Notes: generated by a model from the sequence alone, not told the origin. A DNA stretch of 64,000 nucleotides from Streptomyces sp. NBC_00557 (GCF_036345995.1 NZ_CP107797.1:1-64000), one strand, 5' to 3'; counted from the first letter of the stretch, positions 25,751 to 35,241 are shown. Translations and numbers: made by a program.

Positions 25751-28111
25751 CTACTCCCCTTCGGCGGCGGTGCCGTCGTTCTTGATGTGGTTGGCGATGT
25801 TGAACACCCCGCCGTGCTGCTCGAACTGTTCCTCCGCCCACAGCACGGTCTGGGTGCCCTGGTGCTTGATCATGCCGGGGCTGACGCCCAGCCGGAACGT
25901 GCCCGGCACCGGCTTGCCATCGGGGGTGTACGGCAGGAAGTCCAGCGGGCTGGGGCCGGGGGAGGGGTAGACGAGGGCGTCGGTGCCGATGGCGACGGGG
26001 TAGCGGTCCGTGGCGGCCGCCGTCTTCATGATCTTGCGGTGCATGCTGACCCGGACCGTCGCCAGAACGGCGGCGCGGATGTCGGGGCGCCAGGTGGGGC
26101 GGGCCAGCGCCGGCCAGGGCTCGTAGTACGGGACCTGGCCCCGGTTGCGCTGACGCAGCTTGCCGATGCCGCCCTTGGCCGTCGCCTTGATGGCCTTGAG
26201 CACCAGGGCCAGCGTCGGATCGGCGTGCCGGGAGCGGGCCATGGCCTCCAGGAACTCCTCGCCCGCCATGCCGGTGCTCACCCCGAGGTCGGCCATGGTG
26301 GCGATGTAGGCGTCGCGCAGCCGCTTGTACCAGGGGTCCAGATAGCGGCCGGTGCGGGTGCGGACGTACGCCTCGATCGGCGCGACCTCGAAGCCGAGTT
26401 CCACCGCGTACGCCACGGTCGGTGTGGCGTACCAGGCCGGTCCCTCGGGCCGCTCGCCCCTCGGGGTGAACGGCGACGGGAGCCGGTCGGCGTCCAGCGT
26501 GCGGCCGCCGACCTCGACCCGGGAGAGGTCGACGTGGGAGAGGTCGACCAGCCAGGAGCCGGGCAGCGCGGGGTCGAAGGGCGGGTTGCCGGTGAGGTGG
26601 GTCGGCCCGTTCAGCCCGACGGTCAGGCCGTTGGCGGCCGCCGCGAACGCCATGTTGACGTCGATGGCGACCAGATACGGCTGCATGCACTCGTCGTCGG
26701 TGAGTTCCCGGCACCAGTCGTACGGCTCCTCCAGCAGCATCTCGGCCGGGGTGCGCTGGTGGTGGCGGGCGAACCGGCCCTTGAGCAGCGGGTGCTCGTC
26801 CGGCACCTCGCACTCCACCACGTCGTACACCCCGGTGAGGGCGTCGGCGTTGAAGGCCTGCCGGAACTCGCCGGTGTCCGGGTCCTTCTCGGCTCGCGTG
26901 GGCGGGCGCAGGGCCGTCATCAGCTCGAGCCCGGTGACGGCCGTGGTGCCGCGCGGGGTCATGACCCGCTCCGCGTAGGTGCCGAGGAAGCGTGCGAGGT
27001 CGGCGGCCGGCATGGTGGGCAGGCGGGGGTCGTTCCTGTCGTCCCACTCCTCGACGGGCAGCGCGCCCCAGGACGGGATGCACAGCTGGACGCAGCGGCG
27101 GCGGGCGCCCTCGGGATCGCGGTAGAGGCGGGCCCACGGGCCGAAGCCGAGCTGGGTCAGCTGCAGACCGGCCTTCTTGACCTGCTTGACGACCTTGTGG
27201 CTGTCCTGCAGCCGTCCGGCACGGCGTTCCTCGGGGGAGAGGGTGACGGGCAGGCCGTAGCGCTCCAGGGCGGCGGAGGTGAGGACGAGGACGGGGTCGG
27301 CGTCGCGGCCGTGCCGGTGCAGCCGGGCCTGGCCGAGGCGGGCCTCGGTCAGCGTCCAGTCCACCAGCGCCGGGAGGCTCTTGGCGGGCACGTCCAGGAC
27401 GAGGCCGCCCACGCAGTAGGCCACCACCTGGTCGCCGTCGAGGTCGACGACGGCGAGGGGGCCGTTCTCGAAGCGGGCGGCGGCGGCCTCGGCCGTGGTG
27501 TCCGAGGCTGCCGGGGTCTTGGACGGCGTCGTCCTGGACGGCTTCCTCGGCGCGGGCCTCGACGCCGATCTCGGCCGGGGGGTGGTCGTGGGCCTCGTCG
27601 CGGTTCGCCGGGGCGGCTCGGGCGCGGCGTTCGCCGTGGCCCGGGTGTCCGGCTGCGGGGGGAGGGGGGCCGTCGCCTCGCGGGGCTGGTGGTCCTCCAG
27701 GGACTGATGGCGCTCCGAGGGCTGGTGGGCTTGCGAGGGCTGGGGGTTCTCGGACGCCGGGGGAGGAGTGGGGGTCTGCGGGGACGGCTCGAGCGGGGCT
27801 GGTCCCTCCATCCGGGCGCCGGCTGTCTCAGGGGCCGGCTCCGGCGGGGCCGGGAAGCGTTCGGCCAGCTTGTCCAGGAAGCGGGCGTAGGCGGCCCGTT
27901 GCGGCGGCCGGGGCTCGTTCCTGCCCGACTCCCAGCTCGCGACCGTCTCCCGGCGGGTCGCGAGCGCGGCCGCGACCTGGGCCTGGCTGAGCCCGGCGGC
28001 CTCGCGCAGGCGCCTGCGTTCGGCGGGTGCCGGCAGGTCGTTCTGGGCGACTTCCTCCAGCAGCGCGTCGACGGCGCTGAACAGCTCGTCCTGAGTGGGC
28101 ACGCGGCTCAC
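25751..28111 (-). CDS. tap: Telomere-associated protein Tap
   Basis: A 786-residue protein that binds telomere 3' overhangs and recruits Tpg. The N-terminus has an XRE-type helix-turn-helix (LREAAGLSQAQVAAALATRRETVASWESGRNEPRPPQRAAY). A Pro/Ala-rich, highly charged linker (about 90-210) is followed by a large conserved region ending LGVSPGMIKHQGTQTVLWAEEQFEQ. The tap-tpg order, spacing and orientation are as in Streptomyces chromosomes and linear plasmids. Here the pair is 25 kb from the telomere. Confidence 0.92.
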   Translation of the reverse strand: MSRVPTQDELFSAVDALLEEVAQNDLPAPAERRRLREAAGLSQAQVAAALATRRETVASWESGRNEPRPPQRAAYARFLDKLAERFPAPPEPAPETAGARMEGPAPLEPSPQTPTPPPASENPQPSQAHQPSERHQSLEDHQPREATAPLPPQPDTRATANAAPEPPRRTATRPTTTPRPRSASRPAPRKPSRTTPSKTPAASDTTAEAAAARFENGPLAVVDLDGDQVVAYCVGGLVLDVPAKSLPALVDWTLTEARLGQARLHRHGRDADPVLVLTSAALERYGLPVTLSPEERRAGRLQDSHKVVKQVKKAGLQLTQLGFGPWARLYRDPEGARRRCVQLCIPSWGALPVEEWDDRNDPRLPTMPAADLARFLGTYAERVMTPRGTTAVTGLELMTALRPPTRAEKDPDTGEFRQAFNADALTGVYDVVECEVPDEHPLLKGRFARHHQRTPAEMLLEEPYDWCRELTDDECMQPYLVAIDVNMAFAAAANGLTVGLNGPTHLTGNPPFDPALPGSWLVDLSHVDLSRVEVGGRTLDADRLPSPFTPRGERPEGPAWYATPTVAYAVELGFEVAPIEAYVRTRTGRYLDPWYKRLRDAYIATMADLGVSTGMAGEEFLEAMARSRHADPTLALVLKAIKATAKGGIGKLRQRNRGQVPYYEPWPALARPTWRPDIRAAVLATVRVSMHRKIMKTAAATDRYPVAIGTDALVYPSPGPSPLDFLPYTPDGKPVPGTFRLGVSPGMIKHQGTQTVLWAEEQFEQHGGVFNIANHIKNDGTAAEGE

Positions 28112-28179
28112 CTCCCGGGCCGCACCCTATCCCAGTCACGCATCGCTTCTATCGCCGGATCGCTTGCGGATCGCACATC

Positions 28180-28905
28180 GTGTCGCGTGCCGGGGGGAGG
28201 TCGAGGAGAGGTGTTCCACGGGCATACGCGTCCAGTGCGACACGCCGTCCCGCCGAGCATGTCCTTCGATTGAGTGACGGCCGTGGTGGAGAAGAACCTG
28301 TCACGGGGCCGGTACGGGGAGGGGGAGGCGGGCGATGGTCCGGGGGCACGCTCAGCTCCGAGGCGGACGCGGAGGCGCTGCACAGAGCCGAACGGGCGGC
28401 AGAGGAACGCGGGTTGGGGGAGCGGACGCACGCGGTGCACATCGGCAGCCGGCTCACCGGGCTCGGCTGCGTGTCGGTGTTCCCGGCCCTGGGCTGTCTG
28501 ATCGCCGGGCTCGGCCTGCTCGGCGCCACGCACGGCGCCGGTCTGACGGCCCTGGCCGGGGTCCTGCTCGCCCTGGTCGTCGCCATCCCGGCGGCCGCGC
28601 TGCGGACCGAGGGCCGGCTCACCCACCGCGACCTGCGCCTGTATGTCTTCGACCGGGGCATCGTCGTCACCCGGGGCCGGACCGAGACCCATGCCATGAC
28701 CTGGCCGGAGGTGCGCGTCACCGAGCGGACGGAGACCTCCAGCTACGGCCAGCACAGCCACGGCGCCACCGTCCACTGGCTGTACCTGCAGCGCCCGGAC
28801 GGCCTCCCTCTCACCCGGATCAGCACCAACAACCCCGCCGGAGTCGCCATCGCCTGCGGGGTCGCCGAGTGGCGGGAGCGGGAGGCGGTGGCCGACGAGG
28901 GGTGA
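28180..28905 (+). CDS. Membrane protein with PH-like C-terminal domain (DUF6585-like)
   Basis: About 241 residues from GTG 28180. The true start is uncertain and may be up to 90 codons further in, because the first part looks non-coding. Two hydrophobic helices (VSVFPALGCLIAGLGLLG and AGVLLALVVAIPAAAL) precede a soluble domain with strands such as LRLYVFDRGIVVTRGRT and WLYLQRPDGLPLTRI. That layout is that of small Streptomyces sensor-like membrane proteins. It diverges from tap and has no clear role in replication. Confidence 0.6.
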   Translation: MSRAGGRSRRGVPRAYASSATRRPAEHVLRLSDGRGGEEPVTGPVRGGGGGRWSGGTLSSEADAEALHRAERAAEERGLGERTHAVHIGSRLTGLGCVSVFPALGCLIAGLGLLGATHGAGLTALAGVLLALVVAIPAAALRTEGRLTHRDLRLYVFDRGIVVTRGRTETHAMTWPEVRVTERTETSSYGQHSHGATVHWLYLQRPDGLPLTRISTNNPAGVAIACGVAEWREREAVADEG

Positions 28906-29170
28906 GGGTGCCGCCCACGGGGAAGGCCCGGACGGGGGTGGTGTCCGGGGTGGTGGGATCCCGGGGCTGCGCAGTCCAGGGAGCTGCGCGGCGGCCCGGA
29001 AGCGGGTGACGGCCGAGGACCGCTGTTGCTCCGGCTCCCGGTGGTCCGCCCCCGTTGCCCCGACGCCCGGCGCAGCCGGGGCGCGCGCGGGTTTCCGGGT
29101 GGCGCGCCCGTGGCCCGCCCGGGAGGCCGGGGGGAGCCGGGGAGGCCCGGCACGCGGTGGATACGGCCGG
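28906..29170. other. GC-rich non-coding approach to the second origin
   Basis: About 265 bases following the membrane protein gene. I see no gene or repeat until the GTCGCT cluster begins at 29174. Confidence 0.4.
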
Positions 29171-29173
29171 TCG

Positions 29174-29770
29174 GTCGCTTCCGTCGCTTCGGTCGCTGGT
29201 GCGGGTGAGACGCCCCGGTGAAGAAACGGTCATCCAGGTTCGGTCCAGAGTCGCTTGAGTCGCTCCGGTCGCTGCGCGGGCAGCGACTCAAGGACGGCGG
29301 CGGAGGGACAGCGACTGAAGAACAGCGACCGAAACCCGGGTCGGTCGCTGTTGAGTCGCTGCTCAGTCGCTAGGTAAAAGGCCTGGTCAGGCTGGGTTTT
29401 CGGGCCGAACAGCGACTGAAGCGACTCAAGGATCGGGTATATGGAGACATTCGCGTGTGTGCGTGCGCGCGTGTGCGCGTTATATGTACGGAACTTGAGT
29501 CGCTTGAGTCGCTAATTGAGGGCTGTATGGTCTGTGACCTGCGGTTTCGACAGCGACTGAAGCAGCGACCGATGTATAGGGCAACGGGTTTTCAGTCGCT
29601 TTGAGTCGCTGTTTCGGTCGCTGGCCGCCCTCCGGGCGGTCGGAATCGATTCTTCGTTCCCATGACCCCGGCTTTATCGCTGCTTCGCTACTCTGTGCCT
29701 GTTGTTGAGTCGCTTCGGTCGCTGACGGGGGAAACACATGGCCGATGAGCTGCGGGTTTTACGCAGCGAC
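29174..29770. repeat. Dense GTCGCT/AGCGAC iteron cluster, candidate second origin
   Basis: Twenty-four copies of GTCGCT or its complement in about 600 bases, many as GAGTCGCT or TCGGTCGCT at 9- to 11-bp steps (e.g. 29174, 29183, 29192; 29250, 29259, 29268; 29344, 29355, 29366). In the middle lies a perfectly alternating purine-pyrimidine tract (29452-29480) flanked by TATAT runs, an easily melted or Z-form element. The last copies run into the primase-polymerase gene. This is the layout of an iteron origin with a DNA-unwinding element. Confidence 0.75.
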
Positions 29771-30850
29771 TCACCGCGGCCCGCTCCCGCCGTACCGGGC
29801 GTCCCGCGGTCCCTGGCCATCGCCCGGTGGTGCGCGGGCCGTGGCTGGCCGGTCCATCCGCTGGCGCCGGGACGCAAGACGCCGGCGGGCAACTGCGCGG
29901 CCTGCCGTGAGCCCGGGCACACCCACCGGGGGTGCCGCTGCTCTGCCGCCGGTCGCTGGTGCCACGGATTCCGGGCCGCCACGCTGGACTTCGCCCGTAT
30001 CGAGCAGTGGTGGCGCGCCCACCCGGAGTTCGGCGTCGGGGTCGCCTGCGGGCCCGCGGGACTGGTCGTGATCGACATCGACGCCCACCCCCGGCAACTG
30101 CCCGGCCGGGACCGCCTGCTGCCCGGCATCGACATCGCCGAGACCGTCGACCTGACCGGGCTCGCCAACGGCTTCCACACGATCGGGGTGCTGGCCGCCC
30201 TGCGCGGTGCGGCCTCCCCCGCCGACGACGAGACGACCCTGCGCGTGCGCACGCCCTCGGGCGGCCTGCACGTGTGGTACCGCGCCCTGGGTGGCCACCG
30301 CTGGCAGTGCTCCTCCGGCTCGGGCGGCGGCAGGGCCCTGGCCTGGCAGGTCGACGTACGGGCGCACGGCGGGTACATCGTCGCTCCGGGCACCGTGACC
30401 GAGGCGGGGACGTACGAGGCCGTGGGCACGGCGCGCGAGCCCGCGCCGCTGCCCGCCTGGCTGGCGCGCGAGCTTCAGCGCACCGGCCATCTGCCGCCCG
30501 TCGACGTGCCCACGCCCCGGCCGGTGCCGCCGCGGGCCCGGCAGGCCGTCCTGGCCGCCTCGGGCGGCCGCAGCGCCGGAAGCCGGGCGCTGGCCCCGCT
30601 GCTGGCGGAGGTGGCCGCCTGCGCCGCCGTACCGGAGGGCGCGGGGTTCACCGAGAAGCTCAACCGGGCCGCGTACACCGCCGGCGGGCTCGTCGCCGCG
30701 GGGCTGCTGGCCGAGGCCGAGGCCGAGCGGGTCCTGCGGGAGGCGGCCGGACAGGCGCGCCCCGGGCAGGAGCGGCGCTACGGCGCCGTCATCCGCGGCG
30801 GGCTGAGCGCGGGCCGCACCCGCCCGCTGACCCCGGGAGGCCGCCCGTGA
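29738..30850 (+). CDS. Bifunctional primase-polymerase (Prim-Pol), plasmid type
   Basis: A 370-residue archaeo-eukaryotic primase-fold protein that makes primers and extends DNA at plasmid origins. Motifs: the N-terminal helix AIARWCAGRGWPVHPLAPGRKTPA, zinc-binding cysteines CAACREPGHTHRGC, the catalytic acidic pair in LVVIDIDAHP, and later RTPSGGLHVWY and VDVRAHGGYIVAPGT. The C-terminal third is helical and may be the helicase-binding part. The ATG at 29738 has a GGGGG upstream and is inside the iteron zone. It is coupled to the helicase by GTGA overlap. Confidence 0.88.
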   Translation: MADELRVLRSDSPRPAPAVPGVPRSLAIARWCAGRGWPVHPLAPGRKTPAGNCAACREPGHTHRGCRCSAAGRWCHGFRAATLDFARIEQWWRAHPEFGVGVACGPAGLVVIDIDAHPRQLPGRDRLLPGIDIAETVDLTGLANGFHTIGVLAALRGAASPADDETTLRVRTPSGGLHVWYRALGGHRWQCSSGSGGGRALAWQVDVRAHGGYIVAPGTVTEAGTYEAVGTAREPAPLPAWLARELQRTGHLPPVDVPTPRPVPPRARQAVLAASGGRSAGSRALAPLLAEVAACAAVPEGAGFTEKLNRAAYTAGGLVAAGLLAEAEAERVLREAAGQARPGQERRYGAVIRGGLSAGRTRPLTPGGRP

Positions 30851-32421
30851 AGAGCGGCCACGACAACGCCCTCTTCGACGCAGGGGAGGTCGCCGCGCAG
30901 ATCCTGGCCCAGAGCGTGCCCCAGGCACGTCCAGAGGCGCACAGCCGCCCCCAGGCCCCCGCACAGGCCCACAGCGTCCACAGCGCCCCTGAGGGCCGTA
31001 TGAAGGGCCACAACGGCTCCAGAGCCGCCGCGGAGGCGACGCCCGACGGGCTGCTGCCGGACACCCTCAGCGACCGCGGCAACGCCAAACTCTTCGTCAG
31101 CCTGTACGCCAACGACTACCGGCACGTGCCGGGGCTCGGCTGGTTCCGGTGGGACAGCACCCGCTGGCAGATCGACGAGGACGACACCGTGCTCTGGGCC
31201 GCGGGCGACCTGGCGGAGTCCCTCGCCACCACCGACCCGCGGGGCGTGCACAGCACGACCGCCCTGCAGCAGCACCGCCGGCGCGCGCTGAGCACCAGCG
31301 GGATGAACGCGATGCTCACCCAGGCCAAGTCGGCGCCCGGCATGGTGCTCAACGCCGCGCTGCTGGACGCCGATCCGTACGCGCTGTGCACCCCCGGCGG
31401 CATCGTCGACCTGCGCACCGGGCTCAAGCGCGTGCCGGACCCGAACAAGGACTTCCACTCCCGCTCCACCACCGCCACGCCCGAACCCATGCCGACACCG
31501 CGCTGGGACCGGTTCCTCACCGACACCTTCGGGGAGGGCCCCGAGGGCCGGGAGATGATCGACTTCCTGCATCTGCTGCTGGGCTACTCCATCACCGGCG
31601 ACGTCGGCGGCCAGGTGATGCCCTTCCTGTTCGGCTCCGGCAAGAACGGCAAGTCGGTGCTGCTGGACGTGGTGATGAAGCTCGTCGGCGACTACGCGGA
31701 CGCGGCCCCGCCCGGGTTCCTCATGGCCCGCCCCTACGAGGGACACCCCACCGACCTGGCCGAGCTGCACGGGCGCCGGGTCATCGTGTGCAGCGAGGTC
31801 AAGCCGGGGGACCGGTTCGACGAGGCCCGGGTGAAGCTGCTGACCGGCGGCGACCGCATCAAGGCACGGCGGATGCGGCAGGACTTCTTCAGCTTCCAGC
31901 CGACGCACAAGCTGTGGCTGCTGGGCAACCACCGGCCCGAGGTGGGCACGGGCGGGTTCGCGTTCTGGCGGCGGATGCGGCTGATCCCGTTCGAGCGGGT
32001 CGTCCCCGACCACCGCAAGGTCGACAACCTGGCCGACATCCTCGTGACGGAGGAAGGGGCCGGCATCCTCAACTGGCTCGTCACCGGCGCCCGGCGCTAC
32101 CTGAACGGCGAGCGGGACCTGCTGGGCCCGGAGGCCGTGCGCATCGCCACCACGGCGTACGCGGAGACCGAGGACCACATCGGGCGCTTCCTCGGCGAGT
32201 CCTGCCGGCGCGAGCCGGGCCTGAGGGCCGAACAGGCCGGTCTCTACGCGGCCTACCGGACCTGGTGCCAGAATGAGGGCGCCCCGGCCGTGTCGTCCCG
32301 GTCCTTCGCCGCACGGGTCCGGGAGGTGGTGGGACTGGCGTCGCCGAAGGAAATGATCCTGTCCAACCAGCGCAAGTACTATCCGGGCATCGGGTTGGCC
32401 GCCGACGAGGAGTCAGTATGA
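30847..32421 (+). CDS. P4-family (D5-like) plasmid replication helicase
   Basis: A 524-residue superfamily 3 helicase with D5_N-type N-terminus (LFVSLYANDYRHVPGLGWFRW, DPYALCTPGGIVDLRTG). Walker A is FGSGKNGKSVLLDV near residue 262, the Walker B region HGRRVIVCSEVKPGDRF near 310, and SF3 motif C ends with KLWLLGNHRPEV. It starts at GTG 30847 inside the primase stop. With the Prim-Pol it should form the origin-unwinding and priming module. Confidence 0.9.
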   Translation: MKSGHDNALFDAGEVAAQILAQSVPQARPEAHSRPQAPAQAHSVHSAPEGRMKGHNGSRAAAEATPDGLLPDTLSDRGNAKLFVSLYANDYRHVPGLGWFRWDSTRWQIDEDDTVLWAAGDLAESLATTDPRGVHSTTALQQHRRRALSTSGMNAMLTQAKSAPGMVLNAALLDADPYALCTPGGIVDLRTGLKRVPDPNKDFHSRSTTATPEPMPTPRWDRFLTDTFGEGPEGREMIDFLHLLLGYSITGDVGGQVMPFLFGSGKNGKSVLLDVVMKLVGDYADAAPPGFLMARPYEGHPTDLAELHGRRVIVCSEVKPGDRFDEARVKLLTGGDRIKARRMRQDFFSFQPTHKLWLLGNHRPEVGTGGFAFWRRMRLIPFERVVPDHRKVDNLADILVTEEGAGILNWLVTGARRYLNGERDLLGPEAVRIATTAYAETEDHIGRFLGESCRREPGLRAEQAGLYAAYRTWCQNEGAPAVSSRSFAARVREVVGLASPKEMILSNQRKYYPGIGLAADEESV

Positions 32422-32792
32422 GTGCCCTCATAGCCGAGGACGAGATCGTCCACGAGGTCGACCTCGTCTGGCTCGAGGACATCAGCGCCCTGGACTACGT
32501 CCGCCAGAGCCTGGACCGGCTCCCGTCCCGCCGGGGCAGGCCCGCCTACCACCGCGACGGCCGCATGGTCGGCTACGCGCTGCTCGGCCCGAAGGCCAAG
32601 CCGTCGCGCTCGTCGGGCACCTTCCGGCGCCGGGTGTTCTGGCTGCTGCCGCACGACCGGGACACCGTCCCCGACGGGCTGTACGCCACCGGGGCGCCCG
32701 CCGAGGCCGTCGATCCGCGCACGCTGGCGCCGGGGAGCAAGGGGCGCAAGACGGAGCGGTCGGAGGGCGGGGCGGTGTCGTCGCCGCTGTAG
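32418..32792 (+). CDS. Unknown small protein, third gene of the replication operon
   Basis: A 124-residue protein whose ATG overlaps the helicase stop (ATGA). It is acidic at the N-terminus (EDEIVHEVDLVWLEDISALDYV) and basic toward the end. It is not recognised. The strict coupling to the replication helicase suggests a replication accessory role. The segment RPAYHRDGRMVGYALLG resembles a small beta-hairpin DNA-binding element but this is not proof. Confidence 0.65.
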   Translation: MSALIAEDEIVHEVDLVWLEDISALDYVRQSLDRLPSRRGRPAYHRDGRMVGYALLGPKAKPSRSSGTFRRRVFWLLPHDRDTVPDGLYATGAPAEAVDPRTLAPGSKGRKTERSEGGAVSSPL

Positions 32793-32821
32793 ACGGCCTG
32801 CGCGGCGGTACGGGGACAGAC

Positions 32822-32898
32822 CGGTGCCGGGTGGGCCCGAAGCCACACCCGGCACCGAGAACGACAACCGTGCGGGGGAGCGGGTTATTGCTCCCCCG
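32822..32898. terminator. Two hairpins between convergent operons
   Basis: Arms 32822-32833/32846-32857 (12 bp perfect) and 32873-32881/32890-32898 (9 bp perfect). They lie between the ends of the replication operon and the acyl-CoA oxidase gene, suitable as a bidirectional terminator. Confidence 0.7.
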
Positions 32899-32912
32899 GG
32901 CGTTCCGTGGGC

Positions 32913-34901
32913 TTATTCGGCGATGTCCGCGTAGTCGGCGAGCGGAACCCGGCCGCCGTTGGCGATCGGGATGGCGGCCAGGTACTCCTCGGGCAGGTCG
33001 AAGGCGTCGACGAGCGTCCTCATGCGCGGAGCGAGGCCGTCGACGACCGTGTCGATGACGAACGGCAGTTCGCCGACCTGCTCGGCACTCATGTGAGCGT
33101 CCATCAGCAGGTCGCCGGTGTGGCTGCGGATCTGCTCCAGCAGGAACAGCAGGCACAGCCCGTCCAGCAGCTGCCGTGTCTCGGGCTGCGTCACCCGCTC
33201 CGCCGCTTCCAGGAAGGCGTCGGCGGCCCGCAGCCCGGCGTGCACGGAGACCATCTCCAGGGCCGGTGACGACGCCCTGTTCCAGCGGGCCACCGGATCC
33301 TTGGCGGGCCCACGGCGCAGCGCGGCCCGCGCCCGCCTCTGCCAGATCGCCTCGGCCTGTGCCAGCAGGGAGCGCAGGAAGCGGGGGTTGGTCAGTTCCC
33401 GTGGGCCGGTCCGCGCGGCGGTCCGGGACCCGGTGGCCGCGGTGGCGAAGAGCAGCTCCGCCGCCGCCTTGGCCCAGATCACCAGGTTGTCGCCCTCGGC
33501 GGTCACGGTGCCCTCGACGTAGTCCGGGAAGCCGGCCAGCGCGTTGACCGCGAACAGGCCCTGGGCGCCGCAGCGTTCACGGCACTCGGTGGTGATGGCG
33601 CGGGCCTGCCAGGTGATCCATCCCTTGGCGACGGCCACCAGGCGCTCCGCCTCCTCGCGCGTCTCGTCTGTGTGCCGAGTCCACGCGGTGACGGCCGACC
33701 GGTGCAGGAAGGTCATCGCATACGCCGTGGCCAGCGACTTCAGCAGGCGGCCGTGATGGGTGCGGTGGGCGTTGACCGGGATGCGCTGGCCCGCCTTGGG
33801 ACCGGTCACACGGCGGTGCTCGCCGTAGCGGACGGCGATGGCCAGCGCGGCCCTGGAGGCGCCGACGGCCGCACCGCTCATGCATATCTTGCCCACGGTG
33901 ACCCGGCCGATCGAACGCAGGAATCGCTTGCGGCGGTTGCCCAGGGTGCTGGTGAGGACGCCGTCGTGGCCGAGGCGGCCGTGCTCGGCCTCCAGGAGCG
34001 CCTCGCGCGGCAGCCGTACCCGGTTGAAGGCGGTCAGGCAGTGGTCGACCGGAGCGCCTGGCCGCATGGGCAGCCGACGTACCCGGATGCCCGGCAGCAG
34101 GCCGTGCTCGTCGCTCAGTGGGGTCAGGAACAGGTACACGCCCTGGTCCTGACCGTTCGTGATGAGGCGGGCCGCGACCACGGCGGTCTTGGGCCCGCCG
34201 GTGGTGCTGGTGTTGGGCATGAACTTCTGCGCCCCGGAGTGCGGGGTGTGCAGGACGAACCCGCCGGTGAACGGGTCGAGTTCGGCGGTGGTCTCCAGCG
34301 CGGCGGCGTCATTGCCGTGGTCGAGTTCGGTGCACAGGAACGTGCCGATGCGTCGCATGGACGTGAACTCGGACAGATCCCGGTGCTCCGACGGCTCATG
34401 GTCGAGGAGACTGCCGAGGAAAAGGTTGTAGTGGATGCTCGCCACCGTGCACAGGCCCCCGCCGCCGTCCACGATCGCGGCCCACTCGTGCAGGCTCGCC
34501 AGCAGGCTCGGGTCGGTGGCGAGGCTCTCGGGCTCCCCGATGGCGTCGTTCACCAGCCGCAGCCACTCGTAGGACTGAACCGTCTGTTGGGCAGGTGAGC
34601 GGCCCGGACGGTGACGAAACGTTTCGTTGCGGATCAGCCGGCGCCACCGCTCGTGGACCCGCTCGCGCTCGCCGCCCTCGCCGAAGAGCAGCCGGGCCAT
34701 GTCCTGAGCGGGCGTGGCGTCGATGCTGCCGAGTTCCTCGAGGGCGAGCGTCTCGATCGCGTTCAGATCGTCCAGCCGGCCGGCCCGGAGATGGTCAGTC
34801 CTCGGGTGGTCGCCCGGCAGGCCGGTTAGCGGTGGCTGAGACGCCGTGGCATCGCCGGAAGCGGCGGTCTGTATGCACGGCTGGGTTGTCAGAAGGGCCA
34901 T
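32913..34901 (-). CDS. Acyl-CoA oxidase, avenolide-type signal biosynthesis
   Basis: A 662-residue flavin enzyme of the acyl-CoA oxidase/dehydrogenase family that introduces a double bond into an acyl-CoA. Seen: an N-terminal helical domain, the flavin-binding middle part (IGTFLCTELDHGNDA, HTPHSGAQKFMPNTST), and the C-terminal helical oxidase half (CRERCGAQGLFAVNALAG, VIWAKAAAELLFATAATG). Such an enzyme (Aco) with a P450 makes avenolide in S. avermitilis. Here a receptor-type TetR is divergent and the P450 follows it. ARE-like dyads lie in the intergenic gap. The start at 34901 is preferred. Confidence 0.85.
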   Translation of the reverse strand: MALLTTQPCIQTAASGDATASQPPLTGLPGDHPRTDHLRAGRLDDLNAIETLALEELGSIDATPAQDMARLLFGEGGERERVHERWRRLIRNETFRHRPGRSPAQQTVQSYEWLRLVNDAIGEPESLATDPSLLASLHEWAAIVDGGGGLCTVASIHYNLFLGSLLDHEPSEHRDLSEFTSMRRIGTFLCTELDHGNDAAALETTAELDPFTGGFVLHTPHSGAQKFMPNTSTTGGPKTAVVAARLITNGQDQGVYLFLTPLSDEHGLLPGIRVRRLPMRPGAPVDHCLTAFNRVRLPREALLEAEHGRLGHDGVLTSTLGNRRKRFLRSIGRVTVGKICMSGAAVGASRAALAIAVRYGEHRRVTGPKAGQRIPVNAHRTHHGRLLKSLATAYAMTFLHRSAVTAWTRHTDETREEAERLVAVAKGWITWQARAITTECRERCGAQGLFAVNALAGFPDYVEGTVTAEGDNLVIWAKAAAELLFATAATGSRTAARTGPRELTNPRFLRSLLAQAEAIWQRRARAALRRGPAKDPVARWNRASSPALEMVSVHAGLRAADAFLEAAERVTQPETRQLLDGLCLLFLLEQIRSHTGDLLMDAHMSAEQVGELPFVIDTVVDGLAPRMRTLVDAFDLPEEYLAAIPIANGGRVPLADYADIAE

Positions 34902-34953
34902 GTCCCTCTCCCCCGTCAGTTCGCAGATCCGAGTAGGGATGTGCAGGACCCAG

Positions 34954-34979
34954 AAGATACGGACCTACCGGTTTTCTTA
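34954..34979. promoter_or_regulatory. ARE-like dyad in front of the acyl-CoA oxidase gene
   Basis: Imperfect inverted repeat with AAGATACGGACC on the left and CCGGTTTTCTTA on the right. It resembles the autoregulatory elements bound by gamma-butyrolactone and avenolide receptors, and lies about 55 bases upstream of the oxidase start. Confidence 0.6.
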
Positions 34980-35241
34980 TCAAGCCAAAAAATGGCAAAG
35001 CGCGAGCCGTTGGCAGAGGATCCTTGAGGCATCTGCCTGGTGTTGCGTAGCGGAATATCCCATTCTGCAGAGCGCAATCCGGACTATCCGCAGTGGCATG
35101 CGCTATGGGAAACAACGTCAAATACCGCGCGTGAGGTTTTCTTCTTCCCTGGTCACCCGACGAGCCGACGGCATTGCCGACAAACGGGGCATGTGCGGCT
35201 GATCTTCTCCGTCACAGTTGATCGCATGGCTGGGGGATGGC

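Noticed and set aside
24390..27137. 915-codon minus-strand frame
   Set aside because: Overlaps tap, tpg and the TPR remnant in other frames, Pro/Arg-rich, no domain.
25175..28273. 1032-codon plus-strand open frame opposite tap and tpg
   Set aside because: It is the antisense shadow of two firmly identified genes; GC-rich third positions make such long frames common.
29452..29480. Alternating CG/TG tract as a microsatellite
   Set aside because: Too short and irregular; better explained as part of the origin's melting or Z-form element.
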